A stretch of DNA of 64,000 nt from Ruminococcus flavefaciens MA2007 (GTDB lineage: Bacteria; Bacillota; Clostridia; Oscillospirales; Ruminococcaceae). The stretch is taken from contig NZ_KK211354.1 of assembly GCF_000621845.1 (NCBI RefSeq), forward strand, positions 272,733-336,732, read 5' to 3'. The position numbers were made by a program, and so were the translations under genes. The notes below the pieces were generated by a model that searched no databases, was not told the DNA's origin, and saw nothing but the letters and a program-made list of their open reading frames with translations. Below are positions 1 through 7,746 of this stretch, one piece after another; position 1 is the stretch's first letter, and each line of letters opens with the position of its first letter.

Positions 1-1
1 A

Positions 2-148
<147 letters not shown>

Positions 149-158
149 GATAATATAT

Positions 159-1070
159 ATGAGATACTATGATTCAATGCAGGCTCTCATCGGAGATACA
201 CCTCTGGTAAGGCTTGGAAATCTCGTTCAGAATGAGGGCGTGAACGTCTTTGCGAAGCTGGAGCTCTACAATCCCTCGGGCAGCGTCAAGGACAGAACAG
301 GTCTCTACATGATAAACGACGCCGAGAAAAAAGGGCTTCTTAAAAAGGGCGGCACTATCGTTGAAGCAACCGCAGGAAACACAGGTCTTGGCATAGCATT
401 TGCGGCTCTGAACCGCGGCTACAGGATAATATTTGTAGTTCCCACGAAATTCTCAGCCGAGAAGCAGTCTCTCCTCCGCGCACTGGGGGCAGAGGTCATA
501 AATACTCCCCGTGAAAAGGGAATGCTGGGAGCTGTTGCAAAGGCTGAGGAGATAAAGGCTCAGATACCCGGATCTATCTCACTGGAGCAGTTCAAGAATC
601 AGAGCAATCCGCTTGCACATTACGAAACTACAGGCAGGGAGATATTTGAATCTCTCGACGGCAGGATAGACTACATAGTTGCAGGCGCAGGCAGCGGCGG
701 CACCTATACGGGAATACTCCGCTATATCAAGGAGCGCGTACCAAATGCAAAGGGCATACTTGCAGATCCTGTAGGCTCTACTATGGGCGGCGGAGAGCAT
801 TCTGACTACAACATCGAGGGTATCGGAAACGACTTCATCGCAGAGACAATGGATATGTCCCTTGTGGACAAGGTAATCAAGATAAACGACGAAGAGGCTT
901 TCAATACAGCCCGTCTGCTGGCAAAGACCGAGGGCGTTATCGCAGGCTCCTCATCGGGAGCGGCTATGTCGGCAGTCATTAAGCTCATCGAAAGCGGCGC
1001 AAAGGGCAATATCGTAACTGTGTTCCCCGACCGCGGAGACCGCTATTTCAGCACAGGGCTATTTGATTAG
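159..1070 (+). CDS. Cysteine synthase / O-acetylserine-dependent cystathionine beta-synthase (MccA-like)
   Basis: A 303-aa fold-type II PLP enzyme of the CysK/CBS family. Visible motifs are IGDTPLVRL (residues 11-19), the PLP-lysine segment NPSGSVKDR (Lys about 44), the substrate loop EATAGNTG (about 69) and the phosphate-binding loop GAGSGGTYTG (about 183). The length fits CysK or MccA (about 305) and lacks the C-terminal CBS domains of eukaryotic enzymes. The start at 159 (MRYYDSMQ) was chosen because the reading frame upstream overlaps the preceding gene; a purine-rich site GAGAGAAAG lies just before it. Next to a transsulfuration enzyme it most likely condenses O-acetylserine with homocysteine or sulfide. 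The reaction choice is inferred from neighbours, not from residues. Confidence 0.88.
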   Translation: MRYYDSMQALIGDTPLVRLGNLVQNEGVNVFAKLELYNPSGSVKDRTGLYMINDAEKKGLLKKGGTIVEATAGNTGLGIAFAALNRGYRIIFVVPTKFSAEKQSLLRALGAEVINTPREKGMLGAVAKAEEIKAQIPGSISLEQFKNQSNPLAHYETTGREIFESLDGRIDYIVAGAGSGGTYTGILRYIKERVPNAKGILADPVGSTMGGGEHSDYNIEGIGNDFIAETMDMSLVDKVIKINDEEAFNTARLLAKTEGVIAGSSSGAAMSAVIKLIESGAKGNIVTVFPDRGDRYFSTGLFD

Positions 1071-1095
1071 TGAGCAGAAGAACTAAGAACTATGT

Positions 1096-1123
1096 GTAGG
1101 GGACGGCGTCCTCGACGTCCCGT
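1096..1123 (+). repeat. GTAGGGG palindromic repeat, copy 1
   Basis: Between the cysteine gene and the LysR gene lies a GTAGGGG head followed by an imperfect dyad whose arms are GGGACG and CGTCCC. Exactly the same 26 bases recur in inverted orientation at 41425-41450. It belongs to the small dispersed palindrome family also present near 3559-3653, 29731 and 41461. Confidence 0.8.
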
Positions 1124-1146
1124 CTGAGAATTAATGGAGGTACACA

Positions 1147-2058
1147 ATGACTTTACAGCAGCTTAAATACATACTTGCAATATCTGCAACAGGCTCAATG
1201 AACAAAGCGGCTGAGCAGCTTTACGTGTCTCAGCCCTCACTGACGTCGTCAGTGCAGGAGCTTGAAAAGGAGATAGGTATCAAGATATTCAACCGCAGCG
1301 GCAGGGGAGTTACCCTTACCAATGACGGTGCTGAGTTCATACAGTATGCCCGTCAGGTGGTAGGCCAGTTCGACGTTCTTGCTGAGAAATATATCAGCAA
1401 GGGTAATGTGAAAAAGAAGTTCGGAGTGTCCACTCAGCATTACTCCTTTGCGGTAAAGGCTTTCGTGGAAATGGTCAAGGAGTTCGACACAGCGGAGTAC
1501 GAATTTGCAGTCCGCGAGACCAAGACTGCCGAGGTCATCAGCGATGTTGCCACAATGCGAAGCGAGATAGGCATTATCTACCTCAACGACTTCAACCGCA
1601 AGTCCATAACCAAGCTGCTGCATTCAAACGGTCTGGAGTTCCATACGCTGACAAAGTGCAGTCCCTTCGTTTACCTGTGGAAAGGACACCCACTTGCAAA
1701 GGAAAAGAAGATAACCTTTGAGCAGCTTGCGGATTATCCCTGCCTTTCATTCGAGCAGGGCGACAACAGCACATTCTATCTGGCTGAGGAGCTTCTCAGC
1801 ACTGCCGACTATCAGCGTACTATCAAGGCTAACGACAGAGCTACAATGCTGAACCTGATGATAGGACTGAACGGCTATACACTGTGCTCGGGAATCATCT
1901 GCGAGGAGCTCAACGGCAGCGACTACATCGCCGTTCCCTTTGAGGACGACTCCGACGAGATAATGGAAATAGGCTATATCACGCTGAAAAACGTGATACT
2001 CAGCGAAATGGCAGAGATATACATCGACGAGATAAAGGCTTATCTTAATATCACTTGA
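1147..2058 (+). CDS. LysR-family transcriptional regulator
   Basis: A 303-aa protein of standard LysR length. The N-terminal winged helix-turn-helix is clear: MTLQQLKYILAISATGSM, then AAEQLYVSQPSLTSSVQELE and the wing IKIFNRSGRGVTLT. The rest is a periplasmic-binding-protein-like effector domain. RBS GGAGG lies 7 nt before the ATG. The next gene is a PaaK-type CoA ligase whose promoter carries a dyad with LysR-box character (2069-2095), and the same site recurs in front of the 2-oxoacid oxidoreductase operon at 5671-5692. This gene is therefore the best candidate regulator of that acid/amino-acid pathway. Control of the upstream cysteine genes is an alternative, since many LysR proteins regulate sulfur assimilation. 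The effector cannot be read from sequence. Confidence 0.93.
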   Translation: MTLQQLKYILAISATGSMNKAAEQLYVSQPSLTSSVQELEKEIGIKIFNRSGRGVTLTNDGAEFIQYARQVVGQFDVLAEKYISKGNVKKKFGVSTQHYSFAVKAFVEMVKEFDTAEYEFAVRETKTAEVISDVATMRSEIGIIYLNDFNRKSITKLLHSNGLEFHTLTKCSPFVYLWKGHPLAKEKKITFEQLADYPCLSFEQGDNSTFYLAEELLSTADYQRTIKANDRATMLNLMIGLNGYTLCSGIICEELNGSDYIAVPFEDDSDEIMEIGYITLKNVILSEMAEIYIDEIKAYLNIT

Positions 2059-2068
2059 AAGCCATTTA

Positions 2069-2095
2069 TATAAGCTATAGTCTTAGCTTATAACC
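2069..2095 (+). promoter_or_regulatory. Operator-like dyad upstream of paaK
   Basis: A perfect 9-bp inverted repeat (TATAAGCTA / TAGCTTATA, 6-nt spacer) spans 2069-2092. Within it the pattern GCTATAG-N8-TATAACC (2074-2095) is identical in sequence and spacing to 5671-5692, and both copies end 18 nt before a TTGGAC -35 box. Position and symmetry fit a LysR-type activator site; the binding protein is inferred. Confidence 0.65.
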
Positions 2096-2113
2096 CGGAA
2101 TAACCCTTTGGTA

Positions 2114-2143
2114 TTGGACAAATGTCATCAAGGGGTGTATAAT
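2114..2143 (+). promoter_or_regulatory. Promoter of paaK
   Basis: TTGGAC (2114-2119) and TATAAT (2138-2143) with an 18-bp spacer ending GGGGTG. The promoter of the 2-oxoacid oxidoreductase operon (5711-5740) has the same two hexamers, the same 18-bp spacing and the same GGTG before the -10 box. Confidence 0.75.
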
Positions 2144-2192
2144 TAAAACATACCAAACAGATATATATTATAGAATATGGAGGATAAATACA

Positions 2193-3533
2193 ATGAGCAG
2201 AGATATCAATAATAAATTCTGGAACGAGGAGCTTGAAACTCTTCCCCGTGAGGAACTGGAAAAGAGACAGCTTGAAGACCTGAAGGAGATCGTGAAGTTT
2301 GCATACGACAACGCTCCTTACTACAAGCGTTCGTTTGATGAAGCAGGTGTAAAGCCCGAGGACATCAAGACTCTCAAGGACATCGAGAAGTTCCCGTTCA
2401 TCAACAAGAAAACACAGCGCGACACTCAGGGCGTTGGTTCATTCCTCGGCGAGCTGGCAGCAGTTCCCGAAGAGGACGTAGTTTTCATCTCAACATCATC
2501 GGGTTCCACAGGCGTACCTACAATGAGCCCATTCACAAAGAAGGACTTCGACGAGTTTCAGGACACTGAGAGCCGCTGGTTCTGGCAGATAGGAATGAGA
2601 CCGAATGACCGCTACGTACACGCTCTCAACTTCTCACTCTACGTTGGCGGACCTGACGTAATCGGCGCACAGAACCTTGGTGCATTATGTATCTGGGGCG
2701 GTACTCTCCCCAGCGAGAGACTTCTCTTCATACTTAAAACATATCAGCCTACAGTTATCTGGACTTCGCCTTCCTACGCATGGCAGCTCGGTGAAAAGGC
2801 TCTCAAGGCAGGCTACGATCCAAAGAAGGACTTCAACATCAAGAAGATAATCGTTGCAGGTGAGCTCGGAGGTTCTATCGACGCTACAAGAAAGGCTATC
2901 GAGGAGATATGGGGCGCAGAGGTATTTGACTTCTACGGTCTGTCCGATATTTTCGGTGCCTGCGCTGCACAGTGCGAATACCACGACGGACTTCACATCG
3001 CTGAGAACCATATCCTTGTTGAAACAGTTGATATCCACACAGGCGAGGTTCTTGAACCAGGTCAGACAGGTGAGCTTGTATTCACAACTCTCCGCAAGCA
3101 CGCAAGACCTCTTATCAGATTCAAGACAGGCGATATCGGACGCATTGACACAACAAAATGCCGCTGCGGACGTACACACGGCAGGATCAGCATTCTCGGC
3201 AGAAAGGACGATATGTTCATCGTTTCCGCTGTTAATGTATTCCCAAGCGATATCGAGGCTGTTATCCGTGAGCAGAGCGACCTGACAGGCGAGTACCTTA
3301 TCCGTATCTTCGAGAAGGACTTCACAAGCAAGTATGCTGTTGAGGTAGAGAAAGCAACAGGCGTTGCCAAGGACGACGAAACAGTAGCAGCAGAGGTAAG
3401 TGCAGCACTCAAGGCTCGTATCGGTGTTAAGCCTGCAAGAGTAGTAGTTCACCCTGACGGCGGTCTGAATACACGTTCCGAGCACAAGTCCAGAAGAGTT
3501 ATCGACGAGAGAAATATTGACTACAATATATAA
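2193..3533 (+). CDS. paaK: Phenylacetate-CoA ligase family protein (PaaK-like)
   Basis: A 446-aa AMP-forming acyl-CoA ligase of the PaaK branch. The N-terminus WNEELETLPREELEKRQLE is characteristic, the phosphate loop TSSGSTGVPT is at 101-110, and the adenine-binding and hinge region runs FDFYGLSDIFG, RFKTGDIGRI, CRCGRTHGRISILGRKDD. It activates an aromatic or other short carboxylic acid to the CoA thioester with ATP. RBS GGAGG lies 9 nt before the ATG. It is transcribed alone from a promoter that matches the promoter of the ferredoxin-dependent 2-oxoacid oxidoreductase 2 kb downstream. This suggests that it feeds acyl-CoA to reductive carboxylation (phenylacetate to phenylpyruvate), or works in the opposite, ATP-yielding direction. 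The substrate is inferred from the family only. Confidence 0.9.
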   Translation: MSRDINNKFWNEELETLPREELEKRQLEDLKEIVKFAYDNAPYYKRSFDEAGVKPEDIKTLKDIEKFPFINKKTQRDTQGVGSFLGELAAVPEEDVVFISTSSGSTGVPTMSPFTKKDFDEFQDTESRWFWQIGMRPNDRYVHALNFSLYVGGPDVIGAQNLGALCIWGGTLPSERLLFILKTYQPTVIWTSPSYAWQLGEKALKAGYDPKKDFNIKKIIVAGELGGSIDATRKAIEEIWGAEVFDFYGLSDIFGACAAQCEYHDGLHIAENHILVETVDIHTGEVLEPGQTGELVFTTLRKHARPLIRFKTGDIGRIDTTKCRCGRTHGRISILGRKDDMFIVSAVNVFPSDIEAVIREQSDLTGEYLIRIFEKDFTSKYAVEVEKATGVAKDDETVAAEVSAALKARIGVKPARVVVHPDGGLNTRSEHKSRRVIDERNIDYNI

Positions 3534-3558
3534 TAATGTTATAATATAAGAGATGATT

Positions 3559-3653
3559 GTAGGGGCTGATGCCTACATCAGCCCGTAAAAATCGGTGCGA
3601 TGTGGACATCGCCCCCTACAAATTATTTTTGTAGGGGCGGATATTATCCGCCC
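3559..3653. repeat. Cluster of three GTAGGGG palindromes
   Basis: Three copies occur in about 95 bp between paaK and the aminotransferase. 3559-3585 has arms GGGCTGATG/CATCAGCCC. 3594-3620 is inverted, with CCCCTACA at its right end. 3630-3653 has arms GGGCGGAT/ATCCGCCC. The last copy recurs at 29731 and, inverted, at 41461. The arms differ between copies while the GTAGGGG head is kept. Confidence 0.8.
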
Positions 3654-3685
3654 GATTCATTTAATATTTTTTAAGGAGAAAAAAT

Positions 3686-4852
3686 ATGCCAGAACTTTCA
3701 AACCGAACAGCGACTTTTACCGATTCTGTCATAAGACGTATGACGAGAATTTCCAATAAATACGGCGCAGTAAATCTTTCCCAGGGCTTTCCCGACTTCG
3801 AGCCGCCAAAGGAGATACTTGACCGCCTTGCAGAGGTCACACGGGAGGACTTCCACCAGTATTCCATAACATGGGGAGCTCAGAATTTCCGCGAGGCTCT
3901 TGCCGAGAAGCAGTCCCGTCTTATGGGACGTCAGATAGATCCCAACGGTGAGATAGTAGTCACCTGCGGAAGCACAGAAGCCATGATGGCGGCAATGATG
4001 TCCGTTACAAATCCGGGAGACAAGGTAATCGTGTTCTCGCCCTTTTATGAGAACTACGGCGCAGACACCATTCTTTCGGGAGCTGAGCCAATCTACGTTC
4101 CACTGATACCGCCTGCATTCAGCTTTGACGCAGACGTGCTTGAAGCCGCTTTCAAGCAGCACCCCAAGGCTTTGATTCTCTGCAATCCTTCTAATCCATG
4201 CGGTAAGGTGTTCACCCTTGAAGAGCTTCAGATAATCGCAGATCTTGCCAAGAAGTACGACACATTCGTTATCACAGACGAGGTTTACGAGCACATCGTT
4301 TATGCGCCCCATAAGCACGTTTACTTTGCAAGCCTGCCCGATATGTGGGAGAGAACTATCTCCTGCTCATCGCTTTCAAAGACCTACTCCATAACAGGCT
4401 GGAGACTGGGCTATGTCATAGCTCCGCCGCATATCATAGATACTGTGAAAAAGGTGCATGACTTCCTTACAGTAGGCGCTGCTGCACCATTGCAGGAGGC
4501 TGCCGTTACGGGACTCCGCTTCGGCGACGATTACTACAAGTGGTTACAGGACAAGTATACCGAGAAGCGCGACCTTTTCCTCCGCGGACTTGACGACATC
4601 GGCATACAGCATACCGTGCCTGAGGGAGCTTACTACATACTTCTCGATATTTCGGAGTTCGGCTACAAGAGCGACCTTGTATTCTGTGAAAAGCTTGCAG
4701 AATATGTGGGCGTGGGAGCAGTTCCCGGTTCCAGCTTCTTCAAGGAGCCTGAAAACCGCTACATAAGATTCCACTATGCAAAGAAGAACGAAACTCTCGA
4801 AAATGCACTGAACCGACTTAACGATATAAGAAAGAAAATGCCCAAGGAATGA
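3686..4852 (+). CDS. PLP-dependent class I aminotransferase
   Basis: A 388-aa fold-type I aminotransferase. Visible are NLSQGFPDFEPP near the N-terminus, the Asn-containing CNPSNPCGKVF, the ITDEVYEHIVY segment with the PLP-binding Asp/Tyr, the Schiff-base lysine in SLSKTYSITGWRLGY (Lys about 232) and the substrate-carboxylate arginine in NRYIRFHYA. The overall pattern resembles the methionine/kynurenine/aromatic aminotransferase group more than AspC. RBS AAGGAGAAAA precedes the ATG. Flanked by the CoA ligase and the 2-oxoacid oxidoreductase genes, it could aminate the 2-oxoacid made by reductive carboxylation. The exact amino acid is not decidable from the sequence. Confidence 0.9.
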   Translation: MPELSNRTATFTDSVIRRMTRISNKYGAVNLSQGFPDFEPPKEILDRLAEVTREDFHQYSITWGAQNFREALAEKQSRLMGRQIDPNGEIVVTCGSTEAMMAAMMSVTNPGDKVIVFSPFYENYGADTILSGAEPIYVPLIPPAFSFDADVLEAAFKQHPKALILCNPSNPCGKVFTLEELQIIADLAKKYDTFVITDEVYEHIVYAPHKHVYFASLPDMWERTISCSSLSKTYSITGWRLGYVIAPPHIIDTVKKVHDFLTVGAAAPLQEAAVTGLRFGDDYYKWLQDKYTEKRDLFLRGLDDIGIQHTVPEGAYYILLDISEFGYKSDLVFCEKLAEYVGVGAVPGSSFFKEPENRYIRFHYAKKNETLENALNRLNDIRKKMPKE

Positions 4853-4890
4853 GTTTTTCATTTGCTCATATCGTATCTGAATAAAAAAAT

Positions 4891-4922
4891 CCGCAGTTCA
4901 TAAACCAGAGCTGCGGCTTTTT
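4891..4922 (+). terminator. Rho-independent terminator after the aminotransferase
   Basis: Stem CCGCAG/CTGCGG (4891-4896/4911-4916) followed by CTTTTTG; an A-rich run on the left side would also serve the other strand. Confidence 0.75.
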
Positions 4923-4923
4923 G

Positions 4924-4952
4924 TTGTATTGTCAAAAGAACTGTGATATAAT
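4924..4952 (+). promoter_or_regulatory. Promoter of the cyclase-family gene
   Basis: TTGTAT (4924-4929), 17-bp spacer, TATAAT (4947-4952), about 50 bp before the start codon. Confidence 0.6.
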
Positions 4953-5002
4953 AATTACATAGCTTTGGTACATAACAATGCAGAAAAGGATATGAGGTAA
5001 AA

Positions 5003-5590
5003 ATGAACAAGATAATCGACATTTCTCAGGAGGTATTCTCCTGCAAGGTGTTCCCTGGGGATCCAGCGCCGCAGAACACGCAGCTATTAAGCGTAACAAA
5101 AGGCGACATATGCAATCTGACACAGCTCTCGATGTGCGCTCATAACGGAACTCACGCTGACGCGCCGTTCCATTTTCTCAATGACGGAAAGACCATAGAC
5201 CAGCTGGGACTTGTTCCCTTTGTGGGGGACTGCTTTGTGGCGCGTCATGACGGCAATGTTACGGCAGCTGACGCAGCAGGCATAATGGAAAAAGCCAAAT
5301 CAGCAGGCGCGGCTGAGCGCATACTTATCGCAGGAAAAGCCATAGTAACTGCCGAGGCAGCCCGTATTTTTGCAGAGGCAGGCATAAAGCTACTCGGAAA
5401 CGAAAGCCAGACAGTAGGTCCCGAGGACGCGCCAAAGGAAGTGCATCTTATCCTGCTTGGAGCTGAGGTCGTTCTGCTGGAGGGGATAGTGCTTGACAAT
5501 GTTGACGAGGGAAGATACTTCCTCAGTGCAGCTCCGCTTAATTTAGGCGGCTGTGACGGAGCTCCATGCAGAGCATATCTCATAAAGTAA
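5003..5590 (+). CDS. Cyclase-family metal-dependent hydrolase (kynurenine formamidase-like fold)
   Basis: A 195-aa protein with the signature of the cyclase family (Pfam Cyclase): IDISQEVF at the N-terminus and HNGTHADAPFHF (about residues 47-58), whose His and Asp residues bind metal in characterised members. Relatives include arylformamidases and isatin hydrolases, and many are of unknown substrate. It sits alone between its own promoter and a strong terminator, between the aminotransferase and the oxidoreductase operon. A role with aromatic amides or esters linked to those genes is possible but is only inferred from position. Confidence 0.85.
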   Translation: MNKIIDISQEVFSCKVFPGDPAPQNTQLLSVTKGDICNLTQLSMCAHNGTHADAPFHFLNDGKTIDQLGLVPFVGDCFVARHDGNVTAADAAGIMEKAKSAGAAERILIAGKAIVTAEAARIFAEAGIKLLGNESQTVGPEDAPKEVHLILLGAEVVLLEGIVLDNVDEGRYFLSAAPLNLGGCDGAPCRAYLIK

Positions 5591-5623
5591 GGCAAAAGCT
5601 TTGAAGCACTAATAAATAGCATG

Positions 5624-5650
5624 AAAAGTCCGATGATTCGGACTTTTTTC
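5624..5650 (+). terminator. Rho-independent terminator after the cyclase gene
   Basis: Perfect 10-bp stem AAAAGTCCGA/TCGGACTTTT with loop TGAT, followed by a T run. Confidence 0.85.
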
Positions 5651-5670
5651 TTTTGTGAAACTCTGCTTAG

Positions 5671-5740
5671 GCTATAGCATTTCCCTATAACCTATGATAA
5701 ATCTATCGTATTGGACACCTACGAAAAACAGGTGTATAAT
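5671..5740 (+). promoter_or_regulatory. Operator and promoter of the 2-oxoacid oxidoreductase operon
   Basis: GCTATAG-N8-TATAACC at 5671-5692, then TTGGAC (5711-5716), an 18-bp spacer ending AGGTG, and TATAAT (5735-5740). Every distance equals that in front of paaK (2074-2143), so the two units are probably controlled together. RBS AGGAGAAA lies shortly before the start codon at 5772. Confidence 0.75.
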
Positions 5741-5771
5741 TAATACATATTAAAACGATAGGAGAAATGGT

Positions 5772-6287
5772 ATGAAAGAGATTCTATGGCTCGGAAGAGG
5801 CGGTCAGGGCGCATTTACAGCCGCAAAGCTTCTCGGAGCAGCCTATACGATAGATGATGACGATAAGTATGCTCTTGCATTTCCGTCATTCGGTCCCGAG
5901 CGCCGCGGAGCTCCCGTAAGAGCATTCACCAAGCTTGATACAAAGCCTGTTGTGGACAGAAGCCAGACCAAAAAGGCTGACTATATCGTTATCCTCGATG
6001 ATACACTGTACAGTCCTCAGCTTCTTGAACTGCTGAAAGACAGCGGAAAAATAATAGCCAATTCCAAGAACGATATAAGCGGAGTCTGTACCTTTGACGC
6101 TGAGAAAATAGCCGCAGAATTCAGACTTCCCACAGTAAATACAGTTATGTTCGGGCTTCTTATCGGGCTTTCGGGAGTCGTTTCGTCTGACAATGCAGCA
6201 GAAGCTATAAAAGGCTATATGCCGCAGAAAATACAGGAGCGCAATATCAATGCGCTTCTCAGAGCTGTTCAGGAGGTGGCAAAGTGA
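5772..6287 (+). CDS. 2-oxoacid:ferredoxin oxidoreductase, gamma subunit
   Basis: A 171-aa protein with the POR gamma-domain hallmark GRGGQGAFTAAKLLG (residues 8-22) and FPSFGPERRGAPVRAF, which together form the CoA/active-site side of the complex. It is the first gene of an overlapping gamma-delta-alpha-beta operon, the order of the four-subunit pyruvate/2-oxoisovalerate enzymes. The stop codon overlaps the GTG start of the next gene (GTGA). The substrate is not encoded recognisably in this subunit. Confidence 0.93.
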   Translation: MKEILWLGRGGQGAFTAAKLLGAAYTIDDDDKYALAFPSFGPERRGAPVRAFTKLDTKPVVDRSQTKKADYIVILDDTLYSPQLLELLKDSGKIIANSKNDISGVCTFDAEKIAAEFRLPTVNTVMFGLLIGLSGVVSSDNAAEAIKGYMPQKIQERNINALLRAVQEVAK

Positions 6288-6577
6288 GACCGCATATCAG
6301 AGAGAAAAAGAGCTTCACATTCGATGAAGTTCCCGAGAATACGTCATTTGAAGCAGGCTATCTCACTACCGTCAACAGCGGCTGGCGAAGCATAAGACCT
6401 GTTATAAACAGCGCAAAATGCGTGGGCTGTGAGCAGTGCTATCTCTACTGTCCCGACGGAGTTATATCCATACAGGACGGCAAGGCAGTCATCGACTACG
6501 ATTTCTGCAAGGGCTGCGGAATATGCGCGAAAATATGTAAGATAAAGGCAATAGAAATGGAGGCGGAGCGCAAATGA
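6284..6577 (+). CDS. 2-oxoacid:ferredoxin oxidoreductase, delta (2x[4Fe-4S]) subunit
   Basis: A 97-aa ferredoxin-like subunit with two CxxCxxCxxxC clusters: CVGCEQCYLYCPDG and CKGCGICAKICK. It starts at GTG 6284, with AGGAGGTG a few bases upstream inside the gamma gene. It relays electrons between the TPP site of the alpha/beta subunits and external ferredoxin. Its end overlaps the alpha ATG (ATGA). Confidence 0.93.
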   Translation: MRPHIREKKSFTFDEVPENTSFEAGYLTTVNSGWRSIRPVINSAKCVGCEQCYLYCPDGVISIQDGKAVIDYDFCKGCGICAKICKIKAIEMEAERK

Positions 6578-7746
6578 GCAAAAAATTCTTATCAGGCAAC
6601 GAGGCTTTTGCCGAGGGCATACGCCTTGCACGTCCGCAGGTCATTTCGGCTTACCCTATAACTCCACAGACCATAGTTGTTGAGCGCCTTTCGGAAATGG
6701 TTGAGGACGGCAGTCTCAACGCTGAATACGTACACGTTGAGTCCGAGCATTCGGCTATGTCATGCGCTATAGGAGCAAGCGCCGCAGGCGCGAGAGCCTT
6801 TACGGCGACCTCCTCTCAGGGACTTCTCTACATGGCTGAATGTCTCTACTATGCATCGGGCGGACGTTTCCCCATAGTAATGATGAACGCAGACCGTTCA
6901 ACTGCTCTGCCGTGGAATATCTACGGCGACCAGCGCGACAGCCTTTCACAGCTGGACAGCGGCTGGATTCAGGCATACGCCGAAAATTCTCAGGAGGCTC
7001 TTGACCTTGCGCTCATGAGCTACAGGATAGCTGAGGACAAGCGCGTTTCCACGCCCTATATGGCTAATCTGGACGGCTTTGTGCTTACACATACATACGA
7101 AACAGTGGATATCCCCGAAAGGGAACAGGCAGACAGGTTCCTGCCGCCCTATGAGACCGACAACCGCATAGACCTTGAGTCTCCCAAGAATATGGCGTTC
7201 TCAGCAGGTCCCGATACAAACTATATCTTCAAATACAAGGAGCATGAGGGCGTACTTGCGGCTCGTGAAGTCATTGCCGAGACTGAAAAGGCTTTTGCCG
7301 AGATATTCGGCAGGAAATACACAGGACTGCTTGAAAATTACCGTACCGAGGACGCTGACTACATTATCGTTACTCTGGGCAGTATCGCAGGTCTCTGCCG
7401 CGAAACTGCGGATAAGCTCTGCGAAAATGGCGTAAAGGCAGGCGTTGTCCGCATTCGCTACATGAGACCATTTCCAAATGCTGAGATAGCTGATGTACTG
7501 CGCAATGCCAAGGCATATGCAGTTCTTGAAAAGGACATCAGCTTCGGCAATGAGGGAACGGTTTTCACCAATGTTAATTCCGCCCTGAAAAAGGCAGGAG
7601 CTGACGTAAAGGGCTATAACTTCATCGGCGGTCTGGGCGGACGTAATATTTCCGCTTCTGATATTGAAAAGATATACAATGACATCGCAAATGGCACGGA
7701 AAGTGTCAATTTTATAGGAATAGGAGGCGAGAGCAATGGCAAATAA
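6574..7746 (+). CDS. 2-oxoacid:ferredoxin oxidoreductase, alpha subunit
   Basis: A 390-aa POR alpha subunit. It begins with SGNEAFAEGIRLARP and the hallmark AYPITPQT, followed by VESEHSAMSCAIGASAAGAR and TATSSQGLLYMAE, and ends with the transketolase-C-like domain (VRIRYMRPFP). This is the pyruvate/2-oxoisovalerate (PorA/VorA) branch rather than the IorA branch, in which alpha and ferredoxin domains are fused. It overlaps the upstream gene by 4 nt and the beta gene by 11 nt, indicating tight translational coupling. With beta it catalyses reversible oxidative decarboxylation of a 2-oxoacid to acyl-CoA, CO2 and reduced ferredoxin. Confidence 0.93.
   Translation: MSKKFLSGNEAFAEGIRLARPQVISAYPITPQTIVVERLSEMVEDGSLNAEYVHVESEHSAMSCAIGASAAGARAFTATSSQGLLYMAECLYYASGGRFPIVMMNADRSTALPWNIYGDQRDSLSQLDSGWIQAYAENSQEALDLALMSYRIAEDKRVSTPYMANLDGFVLTHTYETVDIPEREQADRFLPPYETDNRIDLESPKNMAFSAGPDTNYIFKYKEHEGVLAAREVIAETEKAFAEIFGRKYTGLLENYRTEDADYIIVTLGSIAGLCRETADKLCENGVKAGVVRIRYMRPFPNAEIADVLRNAKAYAVLEKDISFGNEGTVFTNVNSALKKAGADVKGYNFIGGLGGRNISASDIEKIYNDIANGTESVNFIGIGGESNGK

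Noticed and set aside
2685-3485. A 266-codon open frame on the minus strand inside paaK
   Set aside because: Antisense shadow of a well-supported gene, without RBS or recognisable domain.
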